This document shows positions 1 through 11,300 of a stretch of DNA of 64,000 nt, one piece after another. Under the pieces are notes generated by a model. It was not told the origin of the DNA. It searched no databases and was given only the letters and a program-made list of their open reading frames with translations. The stretch is from positions 1 through 64,000 of the forward strand of contig WFMF01000335.1 in assembly GCA_011033025.1 (NCBI GenBank), written 5' to 3'. This stretch comes from Beroe forskalii. Its lineage: Eukaryota; Ctenophora; Nuda; Beroida; Beroidae. Position numbers and translations under genes: made by a program. Numbering within the stretch: the first letter of the stretch is position 1; every line of letters starts with the position of its first letter.

Positions 1-37
1 TGATTCCGCGCCCGACAAACTCAACGCTGTCAAAGGG
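1..37 (+). CDS. Parvin left copy, partial exon (equivalent of right-copy exon 8)
   Basis: The frame reads DSAPDKLNAVKG and ends in GGG before the donor GTGAGT at position 38. The DKLN motif is the start of the second CH domain in parvins. The window edge cuts the exon. Position 1 corresponds to 31,811 in the right arm. Confidence 0.85.
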
Positions 38-1435
38 GTGAGTCCTTCTACTTTTATGTGGTTTTTTCATTGTTGAAGACATGAGAGATTCGTGATCTGA
101 GTTAAAAGAACAACTCATCGAAACGAATTTTGAACACCTGGGCCTGTTAAATGGTTATTACAATTTTGCCATCATGTCTTTCAATAATCACTGTCCACAG
201 ACTATGCATTCCAATCTATGGTGCTGTATACCAAATTTCACCAATTCTGGGATGACTGCCTAATACAATAGCAAATCATTAGACTTCAATTCTCAGTTAC
301 TTTCTTTGGCATGGGGGATGGCTAATCACTGATTAAGGTTACCTAATAACCAAATCAAAGCGTTTATTTCTCAAATCGATGTATTGTATCACACATTTAA
401 ACTTTAACTCTGCAAACTGTAGGTTAAACGATCATCCTTCGTTGGGCAATCAATGCTTGACAAAAGAAGTTAACGCCCACTCACTGACTTACCAAGAGAT
501 GTCATCCTCGGACATAACTTCGGATAAATCGTTCACCATTATCAGATAATTACAGTCACAACCTTGAGGTGGAATTAAACAATTAAAGGCGCTACAGAAA
601 GCAAAGCTCTCAGCTCGATGTTTTATTTTATGTCAGAAGTCACCAACCCTTGTAACACAACCTCAACAGTTCAACACCCTATACAGTATACACTCTGCGA
701 ATTAGGAAGTAGGAACACTCCATAATTGATAATGCCTTAGAGTTAACTGCCCGTATCCCTAGGGGCAGAATTTATTCGTCACTTGCCTGCCTTCACAGTT
801 GAAGTGAATAAATCTCTTCTGAACATTTCCAACATACCATATGCCATCCTTTTGTCATCCATCTCTTACTATTCAAACATTGATCTATTATTTTTTCTAA
901 CACACCCCTCTTCAGTCGCTGATGGCGTTCGCGAATAAGCAGCTGGGTCAAATCAACCGGGGTTGCAGTAACATTGAGGAGGACTTCAGTAACGGAGTTA
1001 ACTTGGTAATGATGATGAGCCTGGCGGAGAATTACTACGTGCCCCTCTACTCGTTCAGCATGGAGCCTGAGGCTTACGATCACAAGTTGAATACTAGGGG
1101 GGTTGAGGGTTTTGGTATATTGCGTTTGGATCTGAACAGCTTTTACTTTTTAGTCTTAGTGTTGATTGATTTCTCAGTCTTAAAGAAGTTTTCAATGTTG
1201 ACAATCTCGAAAAAGTTTTATTTCTATTCAACATCACTTTAATCTCCAACATTTTTATTTACACGCACAATTCCATCCACAGTTGCACAACGTGACTCTG
1301 GCTCTGAACCTCATGACAGAAGCCGGGATCCCCCGACCCAAGTGTACCGCTGAGAGCATCGTGAGCAAGGATCTCAAATCTACTCTCCGAGTTCTCTACG
1401 CCATCTACTCCAAGTACAAACATCTCGCTAAATAA
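1..1435 (+). CDS. Parvin, left-arm copy: C-terminal exons (5' part outside window)
   Basis: This is the 3' end of a second parvin gene, reading rightward. Three coding segments are visible: 1-37 (residues DSAPDKLNAVKG, followed by GTGAGT), 916-1086 (SLMAFANKQLGQ to AYDHK) and 1283-1435 (LHNVTLALNLM to the stop). Together they encode most of the second calponin-homology domain. In known parvins this domain binds the paxillin LD motif at focal adhesions. The same exons recur inverted at 31,775-31,865, 30,807-30,977 and 30,454-30,606 with the same lengths and only silent or minor differences. The reading frame is intact in what is visible. Whether this copy is a full gene cannot be judged, because its 5' exons lie left of the window. 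The junction between the last two exons has no GT donor at the conserved position. Confidence 0.8.
916..1086 (+). CDS. Parvin left copy, CH2 exon (equivalent of exon 9)
   Basis: The acceptor is CTCTTCAG before position 916. The 57 codons run from SLMAFANKQL through FSNGVNLVMMM and YYVPLYSF to AYDHK. This matches the parvin CH2 core (human alpha-parvin has a comparable stretch around VYLVLLMGLLE). No GT follows the last conserved codon AAG at 1084-1086; the next bases are TTGAAT. Confidence 0.88.
1283..1435 (+). CDS. Parvin left copy, terminal exon
   Basis: The acceptor is CATCCACAG before 1283. The 50 codons run LHNVTLALN, then SKDLKSTLRVLYAIYSKYKH and LAK, then TAA at 1433-1435. The DLKSTLRVLY block is diagnostic for the parvin C-terminus. 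The stop codon overlaps a polyadenylation hexamer. Confidence 0.9.
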   Translation: MHNVTLALNLMTEAGIPRPKCTAESIVSKDLKSTLRVLYAIYSKYKHLAK

Positions 1436-1436
1436 A
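1431..1436 (+). promoter_or_regulatory. AATAAA polyadenylation signal overlapping the parvin stop codon
   Basis: The last lysine codon AAA and the stop TAA followed by A create AATAAA, so the cleavage signal lies on the stop codon. The identical arrangement is in the right copy at 30,453-30,458. The 3' UTR could be only about 15-30 nt if this signal is used. Confidence 0.55.
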
Positions 1437-3123
1437 GCACCTGGAAATGGCCTGATAAGATGATGAATGATGATCACAGAGTATTGGTTTATCGCTACAA
1501 TTGTTCAACTTAGAGAACCTTAGCTTGTGGTTCATGGTTGTGAGACTGATACTGTTGAATGTTTTATGAATTTTTAATTTATGATGAAAATATTATGAGG
1601 TATTTTGTTGATTCTATTTCTCGTTATCTCTTTTATAGCATTTTGTACATTACAATCAATCTGAATCATAGTTTCAGAACCTATTTCATGACTTGCAGTT
1701 GCCTTGCGTGTTGGATACATTAAACTGCAGTGACTCACAATTTGGGTAGACAATTTGATAGACAATAAGAGAAATCCAATAAGGTTAGCATTCAGTTTTT
1801 TCACAATCCGAATTTGAAGTTTGCTTGAAATTCCTTTAAATTTAACAATGTAATAACATCGATGTATTGAATGATATTGATTAAATTTGATGATGAAGCT
1901 TTTTCTCAGGAGAAAGTGTCATGGAATTCATTACATTTATAAATATTATATTTCAAATTATTCTATCAGCTGATGAACGTGTGCTCCTTTTCACCTTTTG
2001 TTTTTATCGACTGACGATGTTCGTCCCTTTCTTCTGACTTGGTGTTAGACACTGACAAGGCGAAATTTGGATTAGGTGATGTCCAAATTGCAAATGTGGA
2101 ACTGGAACGTTGGTCGTTACGATTGTTTTAATTCTGGTATGGTAGTGGTATGTGACGCTGAGTGCCGACGGACATAGCCCGTTTATTTCTTCTGACTAGA
2201 TGGCGAGAGCGCAAAGTGACGTCCAAATGTGGACAGTGGAACGTTGCGCCGCGCGCGAGGTTCCTAAGACCGCATAGGTGTGTGTACGCGCGCGGCGCTT
2301 CTGAGGAAGCGCGCCGCGCAATTACGCAAACAGGGATATAGATATACGTGTTCAGGGCCCTGGTTAGAGCAACGTGTTTAGCAACGCGCGAGGGTAGGGT
2401 AACATCCTGTCAAGTTTTGCCGTACGTTGTATGGCCCGCGAAGCGGCTGGCGTCAGCGCGGCGCTGATTCTCGAGAGGGTCTGTCAACGTCAGACAAGTC
2501 AAGTTACGAGGAGCGCGCGCCCGCCAGTTAGGGGAATAGGGGAAGGTTGCTAAACACGTATATCCCTGTGTGGCTCGCGCGGCGCGTACTTCCTAAGCCC
2601 GCATAGGTGTGTGTACGCGCGCGGCGCTTCTGAGGAAGCGCGCCGCGCAACGCAGACAGGGATATACGTGTTTAGCAAGGCGCGTACACACACCTATGCG
2701 GGCTTAGGAAAGGGGAAGGGCCAGCCATTGTTTGTCCCATGCCAGGCAAGGTCAGACAACGTCCGACAAAGATAGTAAGGTCGTAAGGATGGTTGTAGCT
2801 ATACGAATATCGATAATAGACCATCCCGAGCGACGCTTTGCGGCTGTATCAGCGGGTCTGGTATTACCAGACAATAGAGAATGGCTTTGCCCTAACCAGG
2901 ACCCTGGTTTTGCGCACAAAGTGCGCGGCAAGGGAAGGGTTGGTGAAATTCATTTATTCAAATTGTACGCGCCGCGCACATTGGCAAATTTACTTCGAGT
3001 ATGCGCTTTCAATAACCATTTTCGCGGTAAAATCGCGTTGGATAAATCCATTCTGATTTTGACCCTCCGTCGATGGCATAAATCATTCGCTCGTTTTTGT
3101 CCTTTGTTACGATTTCAAGAAAG
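1437..3123. other. Intergenic DNA between parvin 3' end and gene X (left arm)
   Basis: No coding exon was recognised. Positions 1,437-2,200 are AT-rich and mirror 30,450-29,600. Positions 2,220-3,000 are rich in CpG and GCGC and may hold the promoter of gene X, because the first ATG follows at 3,124. Open frames at 2,732-3,127 are not conserved in the other arm and are treated as chance. Confidence 0.5.
2276..2710. repeat. GC-rich hairpin repeats in the left arm
   Basis: A block of about 50 bp (CGCATAGGTGTGTGTACGCG followed by a GC-rich hairpin whose arms contain GGCGCTTC and GAAGCGCG) occurs at about 2,270-2,320 and 2,599-2,648. A shorter inverted piece is at 2,680-2,708. The corresponding right-arm interval instead carries several copies of GCGCGAGGGTAGGGTAACAT near 22,410, 22,511 and, inverted, 22,700. 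Confidence 0.6.
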
Positions 3124-3941
3124 ATGATTCTTACCGCTAGTCAACAAAGTCATTCACCGGATACTTTTGGAGATGACGTAAGTATATTATTCGAGCCCCA
3201 CTAGCAATTTCATATTGTTCCTTCAGTCTTCATATTGATACTAAGATACCATTGTTCTGAAGTGTCCATAAATGAAGCAAAAGTCCATTCCTTTGAACAT
3301 GATCGACTGGTAATAGGGAATGGCTACAATTGACGTGAAAAATTCTACCTTGGCTATTTCTGAAACTCAAATTGGTCACTCTGCGATGATTATTCAGACA
3401 ATTCATCTTCAATTCTATCTTAATTCTTCAAGTTGCTGCCCATGTTTGGTTTTATTGCTGGTATCAATATGAGAAATGTGTACAAGTTGACTTCAGTTAA
3501 CTTTGGTCGTGGAATACTAAATTCATTTGCAATTTGATGATTTTCCTTCAAACCAAAAATTGGTGGTTTTGGATAATTCAGTGATGGATTAGGAGTGAGC
3601 TGTTATAGATAATTATTTAGTCCATTTAGATTATGAAGCTTGTGTCCTGGTCTAATTGGCATTTTGCTCTTAAATCCAAAGTTTGATCTAAGAATGGTTA
3701 TGGGTTTATATGGGACAGTATGTAACATGGAAAATTGCACGAAGATTAATTTTACTAGGCTGTAGAAGGTTTGAAATACCAAGTTAGATAACTATGCGCC
3801 CATTTGGTTGATTTACCCCGAATCTTCTAAAGTATTTCTTCACTTCTTCAGATGAAGATGTTTGCCAAGACCGGATCAACTACAAGTTCTGGATATTGTT
3901 CTAGTCCTCAGGCTTCTGACGAAAGTTTTGACGGAGACAAG
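3124..3941 (+). pseudogene. Gene X, left copy: first two exons with broken splice donor
   Basis: Exon 1 (3,124-3,177) starts at an ATG, encodes 18 residues beginning MILTASQQS and ends at a good donor, GTAAGT. Exon 2 (3,852-3,941) follows the acceptor TTCTTCAG and encodes 30 residues starting MKMFAKTGS. The sequence after the last codon AAG is CTGAGC, where the right copy has GTGAGT, so the donor is lost. Nothing resembling exon 3 lies downstream on this strand, since the arm ends near 5,458. The copy is therefore probably non-functional beyond exon 2. The protein family is not recognised. Confidence 0.65.
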
Positions 3942-5458
3942 CTGAGCAGTGTTCTTTCTGTGTGAAATATGATCTCACATTTTCAACCATCTAATTTAGT
4001 ATTGACTTATACTCTTCGAGAAGAATTTTTTTCGGCCACCAAAATTTATCGGAGTTTTTTTTTATTGGTTTGAAAAACGTGAGGTGTCAAAACCGGGGGT
4101 TTTATTCTGAGATGCCACACACACACAAAGTAAATGTTCTGTATTTCGGTATTGCATCGTTAAAAATAGAACTTTTGGCTCCTAATAAAATTGACAAAAA
4201 CCTAGGTGGGTACATAATTTGAAAATATCGGATGTCCACTGTTTTCAGAATGACGTTTTTGCATCACATCAGCATTTTAAAAATAATTCGGTTCCAAGAA
4301 ATGCTGATTCGCAACACATTGAATTTAAATGTTGATGTAGGAGGAACAGAAATTACCGGTATATAAAATGTCATAATATAGCGATTAAAATCGAGACATT
4401 TTAAAACATTCTCGGTGTACACGGATTCACACAAATGCTTGCTAATCACGTTACTTTACATTTATTTTGAGACATCCTGTCCTTTTCCACCCATCCGTAA
4501 CGGAATGAATGAGTATAGTTCTTATCACATTCACTGATATCCCGTGCCAGGTTCCATGTGTCATGTTTGGGAAATCGCACCCGGAAATCTTCTGCGGTCA
4601 AAATAAAAATAATTTTGTACCCGACTTTCATGGCTAATTTTTAACAGATCCCTATTATTTTTTATCCATCGTGTTCATTGATATTTCATGGTCCCAAGGA
4701 TGAAAGGTTTGAAAATGGATTGTCACTCCTACTGTTAATTTCAGTCTGGAATGTTGTAGACCTTGTACAATGTACAATCTTGCTTGAAATGTGCATGTTT
4801 ATTATGTACTCATATTTGATCATCTTCTCCAGCTCATCACTCAGATAATACACCTTTAAAACACGCCGTGAACAAATCACCGTGTTAAAACGTAGATCCC
4901 TCCCTTCGGTCTCAGTATGTGTACCAATACTGCCTCCAACAAATATATCAAATCAAGATTCAATTAATAAGTATTTATGTGTACTGTCCGCCTGTCTGAT
5001 GGTCTCACCTAGCGGTCTGGTGCCGGGAGTCTGAGGCTCTTTGATGAGAACCATGTCAGTATGTTATTATATAGCCTCACTGCTACCACTACTGTTGCTC
5101 TTGCTTAGAAATATACTCTCCCAATTTATAAACCCTGTGTTAATCTCTTGATTGCATGTCAGGTTTGCTCGTTGTGCCGGTGTATTTTCCGTAGACTTTC
5201 CTATCAGAAAATGAGAGAGCTACACCACAGCTCGTGTGAGACAATATGAGATTGACTCTAAGGGATGTTGAGCTGGTTATATAATATAGTGTGGGGGATT
5301 CACAAAGATATCGGTTTATGTAGATATTTACCGATATATTTATTACAACTGGTTGATTGTAGGAAATTAATTTGGTAATTAAAACGCCATACGTAAGTGA
5401 TGGTGAGGGATATTACGTATTGTCTCGGAAAGCGATATGATAGTTTCACTATCTCGAA
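3942..5458. other. Left-arm non-coding DNA (gene X intron 2 remnant)
   Basis: This mirrors 21,115-18,803 of the right arm. No exon was recognised and the short open frames are not in conserved register. It contains the uninterrupted target site (GGAAAATACACCGG on minus, about 5,175-5,200) for the MITE seen in the right arm. Confidence 0.5.
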
Positions 5459-7500
5459 TTTGCTGTCTAACATGAATCTTTCTATCGATAACATTGGTAA
5501 TGCTCAGTAGTCGTGGTATATGTCAGGAAACATAAGCTGAATTCTTTCTTGAGCTGCCGCTGATATCTTTCTAAATGCCCAGGATTATATAGTAGGATTA
5601 CCCGATAATGCAGTAATTACTTGACATTTTAACATTGAGTCCCCTAACAACAAGGTATTCTTGTCAGCTTAGCTAGACACAATATGTGTACTTATCAGAT
5701 AGGTTAACAGGTCGAGATTGTTGGTTGCATCACAGGAGACAAAACAGATCTGTGACGTCATTATCATACGTTATCATGGTGAATTGACGAGAACAACCTG
5801 TGTATATTTGTATGTGTATATTTGTATGTGTATATCCTTGAGCTCTACTGATATCAGACAGATGAGCTGCGCTACTAGTGGTAATGACGTCATCTTGTAA
5901 TCGGTATCAGAGACAGGTGCATTGGAATTAGTGCATGCCTCCCGCCAGAAAATACAGATCTATCTGTGTCATCAACTTGCCATGTTAGAGCATGATGATG
6001 ACGTCAGTATCACACAGCTAACCCAACACACTCGGTAACTTGTAACTGATATTAGTATCGCAGTGCATTAGACAGCACAGATACATGTAGGAGGTAATCA
6101 TAGTATCAGGTACACTGTATCAGGTACATTGTATCAGGTACAGTATCAGGTACAGGTAGCTGATTAAGCTTTCAACATAATTGCACCTTGCCAGACGTGG
6201 CTGGCTAAATCAGACATCATATCAAGTGTTTGACAGGAAACTTAGAGGTTCTACGTATCCAGTAAGACGTTGACCATGGGGAATATAAGAGCTACGATAT
6301 CACTTTACTATTTGAAGTCGTAATCATTACGTCATCTTAAGCCGTGTAAGCGCCAGTTTATCTTGAGTGGCACGTGTAGATAATAGAGAAGCTCTGAAAC
6401 GAGATGTTTGCTCTGGACATTCTATTCGAGATAGAAGTTGGAACTGTTCACAATAAAATGTCAATCACAGTAGAAGATTGTGATGAAATAATTTCATTAA
6501 ATTTTGAACGCGCCATGTTAAGATGCTACTACGATGACTAAAATATAATTCCATCGCATTTTATTGAATTTCAAATTACTTTTACGCAACAGGAGCGCTA
6601 AAAATCCATTTTTTCATTTTATTTTTTGGTTTCAAATTTCTGATTTCACTATAAAAATTAACGCTTAACAGATTTAAAATCTAACGCTCTGAGCACTGCC
6701 AGTACCAGTACAACCAACTTCCCTAATTGGCCAATTAGTCACAGCGACACATCCGACAGAGTGAATGTTGATGGATGTGTCACTGCTCCCCTGTTCGACG
6801 CACGAAAGAGCGACTCCTTCCAGTTCTGAAGCGACTCCTACCAGTTCCGAGTTCACTTACAGAGCTGTGGAACACGCTCTAGTCATTATACCCAACATGG
6901 GTAAGATCCTCCTGATCTCCCTGATTTATAACACACTGCCGAGTTGATCCAGCTATTTAACGGTCGGATTGTAACCACACGGTATGATGGCCGCTTTGGT
7001 GTTTAATCGAGTGTTCGGGGAAGTATTTTATAGAGGATTAGATAGATCGTGCGGACCGAATCTACTTACATTATATAAACAGGATTACAACATTTAATAA
7101 ACGGGTTACAGACTTGACACATTGACATAATCTGTGACACTATAATTCACTGGAGTAAGGTTAATTGTGTACCTCTTATATAAACGGGGTTTAACCAAAA
7201 TTTAGTCAAATCTAACGGAATTTAAACGATCTCGTACGAGGGGCCATTAATTCCTTAAAGTGGGGGTCTTTAAAGGCTACTTCTTTTACCGCTCAATTAT
7301 AAACTGGAAGTGAAACACCGGAAACCGTAGACGATGGTTGAAGGTTGGTAAAGGATGGAGAGAGAAAGAATATTCTACATAAAATCATCTGGTCGATAAT
7401 AACATATCAATTGCAAATCTTGACAACAGCGATCGGAATTGAAGAACTTACAAAACTTACTTACAAAAACTTACAACCCCCTCTAGAGAGTTGCTAGAGG
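5459..7500. other. Spacer DNA without recognised genes
   Basis: This is unique sequence between the duplication arms, downstream of gene X exon 3 on minus. It holds short tandem runs (TGTATATTTGTATG at 5,805-5,835; ATCAGGTACA at 6,100-6,160). A possible small exon on plus at 6,857-6,898 lies between TTCACTTACAG and GGTAAG, but no homology supports it. Later exons of gene X could lie here or in the left arm; none was convincing. Confidence 0.4.
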
Positions 7501-7512
7501 CGCTACATCGCT

Positions 7513-8265
7513 ACAGTACTTACAGGCCATTGGTAAGTTACACAGCTACAGTACTTACAGGGCATTGGTAAGTTACACAGCCACAGGACTTACAGGGCAT
7601 TGGTAAGTTACACAGATACAGTACTTACAGGGCATTGGTAAGTTACACAGTACTTACAGGGCATTGGTAAGTTACACAGTACTTACAGGGCATTGGTAAG
7701 TTACACAGTACTTACAGGGCATTGGTAAGTTACACAGATACAGTACTTACAGGGCATTGGTAAGTTACACAGTACTTACAGGGCGTTGGTAAGTTACACA
7801 GCTACAGTACTTACAGGGCAATGGTAAGTTACACAGCTACAGTACTTACAGGGCATTGGTAAGTTACACAACTACAGTACTTACAGGGCATTGATAAGTT
7901 ACACAGTACTTACAGGGCATTGGTAAGTTACACAGTACTTACAGGGCGTTGGTAAGTTACACAGTACTTACAGGGCATTGGTAAGTTACACAGTACTTAC
8001 AGGGCGTTGGTAAGTTACACAGTACTTACAGGGCATTGGTAAGCACAGTACTACATGGGGCGTTGGTAAATTACACAGTACTTACAGGGCATTGGTAAGT
8101 TACACAGTGAAACAGGGCGTTGGAAATACACAGTAAACACACAGGGCGTTGGTAAGTTACACAGCAGTACTTACAGGGCATTGGTAAGTTGCACAGTACT
8201 TACAGGGCATTGGTAAGTTACACAGTACTTACAGGGCATTGGTAAGTTACAGTACTGACAGGGCA
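7513..8265. repeat. Minisatellite with splice-donor consensus on both strands in each unit
   Basis: About two dozen copies of a unit near 29 bp (core TACTTACAGGGCATTGGTAAG, with longer variants carrying an extra GCTAC/GATAC). Every typical unit has GTAAGT on plus (TTGGTAAGTT) and on minus (CCCTGTAAGTAC). The array starts inside the 3' end of gene X exon 3 on minus, so it looks like repeated duplication of that exon's donor region. Confidence 0.85.
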
Positions 8266-8396
8266 TTGGTAAGTGCGGCAGGAGACTTGGATCGCTCCTC
8301 CTCGAATAGCTGGGAGAGGATGTTGTGGGCGATGTGCTCACTGTTCGTGTTGCTGTCCCCCCACATTTTGTAGCTGCTACTCCCAAAGTAGTCCAG
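8260..8396 (-). CDS. Putative gene X exon 3 with minisatellite at its 3' border
   Basis: On minus, a good acceptor (GTGTTTCAG) precedes an open stretch LDYFGSSSYKMWGDS...HIAHNILSQLFEEERSKS. The last codons (LTNAL) are already the first minisatellite unit, and the donor is GTCAGT or, in the next units, GTAAGT. Phase 0 entry fits exon 2. The composition is that of a coding exon, but the family is unknown. Confidence 0.5.
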
Positions 8397-11300
8397 CTGA
8401 AACACAAGGAAATATCTTATTTTGTGAAACTCAAGGAAATGTTTTAAATTTATGAAAAATGATGATGAAATATTGAGTTCTTATCGAATAAAAATTAGAA
8501 AAAGATATTGTAGAGGTATGAAATTATTAAGCAAAACAATCAATCATGATCAACCAAATTTAGTATTGACTTACGTTGATGCTTAAATTTCATAAATTTG
8601 GAACGCACAATTTAATTCCTACGTCCTTGTCAGTTAAAATACATTGCAACATCTGTATTGAAAATTGCGCTAGAGCCTGGATGACGAATACTAATTAACT
8701 TACGCCACATAATACGATTTCAGACTTTGGTGGGTGCATACAGGGGGAGGCAATGTGGTCAACGGTACATCAGAGCCTCTGGTAAACTCAGTTTATTCAT
8801 TATCCCTACTAAATACAGTTCATCAAACTGTGTTCATAATGCTGAGTGCTTACATCGCCCGATAATGATGTTCCGATCGATTATAACCATGAATAACGAG
8901 CTTTACAATACGTTTAGGTAATCCCAGGACCGAGTCCTAAGCGCAAGATTTTCGAAAAAACTTCAAAAAAATACTGACAATTTCCAGCAAATCCCAGAAG
9001 CATTTGACGACTTTTATGATTCACAAAAATAAAACGAAAGGGGTATATTCACAACCTGTCCGATTCACTGTATACAAGTTGAACAAGCATTACAATTCAC
9101 ATATCCCAATTAGTATAGTAATTGCAATTAGTATAGTAATTGCGACACAGAAGGGAAACATGTAACGACCAATAGGTACATTATCCAGGCAATCTGAATA
9201 CACAAGACATGATATAGCACTGCTTGTAATATTATTACGCTCTAAAATTTAACCAGGAAATATAATACACGATGAGAAATATACGAGAATAGAACTAATA
9301 TACTTTAGTACCAGAAATACAGGCGACAAGAAATTCAGGCACTCTACATTACGACGACACGATGTATAAAAGGCGATTTTTCTGGAAATCTTTAACGAAT
9401 ACAACGGTCAAATATCAAGGACAGCATTATATCTACGGCAAGAAATCAAGACGAATTTTTCTGGTACCAACGTATCCATGAGAAGATCATAGCGAGAAAG
9501 AGAGTCTATACGCGAAGTGCACGGTCCATGAGAAACAATGATATTATGCATTTACTAATCATGGAAGAACGCTCCCAGTATACAAGCAACCGTACGATAT
9601 ACATCAATTTATTGATGGATGAGTAATTCAAATTCAGCTCAACAAATGCACAGCAATACATCATGTATACATAACGTATGTACAAATAAATGTACATTTT
9701 GTACATAATATGTATACATCACAAAGTACACAACGAACCTGGATCGTCAGAGGAGCAACACATACCTTCAATCACATTTCACAATGTGCCTGCTGCTGCA
9801 GCACGATCTCATATACACTCGATCTCTCTCTCTCTCTGCGTACCCCCACCGCTTCACGGTATCTTTACCTTACTACCGCGCATCCAGCTACATATATTTA
9901 TTTATATGTCATTATCCCTTTAAAAGGCATATAAAACAAGAGAATCTATACGTCTATTATTTTATATATACGCATGAAATTTAAAGTAGTGACGAGGGGA
10001 GCAAATGTCAACATTTTCGTGACTAAAAACTTATTATTCAGCCAAATATTATATATCTCACTTCGTTCGCCATTGGGACAATTGGTGATGATATTGTACG
10101 CCATTGTGTGCTATTGCGAGATTTTAGTAAATTGCAACGCTGTGATGACCAAAGTGATGAAGATCGAACTACAATTAATATAAAATATTTAATGAAAATT
10201 CAACGCAGGAGAGGTCTACAGTAGTACAGTGTGACGCGCGAGTTAATTTGAACCTCCGAGCTCTCTGTCAAGGGAAAGGAAACATGAAATCGAATAGCCA
10301 TGTCCAGAGAGGGAGAGAAAGAGGAAGAGAGAGCCGGAGAGGAAGAGGAAGAGGAAATTAATTGACTTTAGAGATTACAAAAGGGGCGAACGATTGCAGG
10401 GTAAAAAAGCGTATAAAATGAGCGAAAAAGTTAACGACTTAAAAATTAATACCTCTGAGTATTTCGTGATTCATAAAAATATTAGCAACGAAGAACAGTA
10501 CTATGATCAAAATGATCCTAAATATAAAAGAATAAAGAATGACTCTTAGGCTACCAAGAAAGTATTTAATAATTGAAACTCGTCACCCAGCTCCCCACTC
10601 AAGCAAATCACTGCATGATAACAAACATATTACCTTGCTCCAGTAGGTCGGGAACCGAGAATATGACGAATTTACGTCATTGACTCAACATTTTAAAACA
10701 TGATGGGGAGATCATGGAGTAGGCGCGTACCTATCATTTCGCGACTAGGAGCTTACATTTAAAGAGAAGAGACTATGTAACTAATATAAATATATCCATA
10801 ATTCACAAGTAGAATAACTTACACAAATAATATATTTTATAACTTATGTGTACATATATATGTAAACTTTTGTCACTGATAACGTTCCATAGGAATTAAC
10901 ACTTAAAGCTCACTCTTCGTAATTTATTACAACAAGAGGGGTATATTTTACTTAAATTTTAAATCACAGGTTATTTGCCGGTAAAATGAAGAAGTAACGT
11001 TTTTTAATCGTGTTTTATCATCACCAAAATAACATGTTCATAACAAAACAGTTTTGCAATCGGTTACAGTCTCAAATTTAATCAAGAATATATACGATCA
11101 TCCATTCATAAATTTACGATGTATATTACGAAATGTACTCAAAGTTATAAAAGAGATAAAATCATCTTGGCGTGATGAGACCGATCTTTTATGGTCAATA
11201 ATAATGCGAGTAATTTAAGGATAAAAATAGTAAATATTTATTAATGGTGTCCGCCTTCACAGTACACACAAACCAAAACAGAGCGATTCCTTAAATTCAC

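Larger units (their letters stand above)
1..5458 (+). repeat. Left arm of inverted duplication (partner 18,803-31,811)
   Basis: The arm can be followed as the reverse complement of 31,811 down to 18,803 by matching parvin exons, intergenic DNA, both gene X exons and non-coding DNA. The inner breakpoint is near 5,458/18,803, just after the shared motif GATAGTTTCACTATC. The match contains scattered substitutions and small indels. It is interrupted by right-arm insertions at 19,058-19,880 and about 22,300-29,575; the latter replaces left 2,240-2,790. The outer end lies beyond the window. Confidence 0.9.

Noticed and set aside
2732..3127. 131-codon open frame in the left arm
   Set aside because: Not preserved in the inverted copy, which has a different frame, and it lies in the probable promoter region of gene X.
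6857..6898. Possible small plus-strand exon between TTCACTTACAG and GGTAAG
   Set aside because: Good splice signals but only 14 residues and no neighbouring exon in phase.
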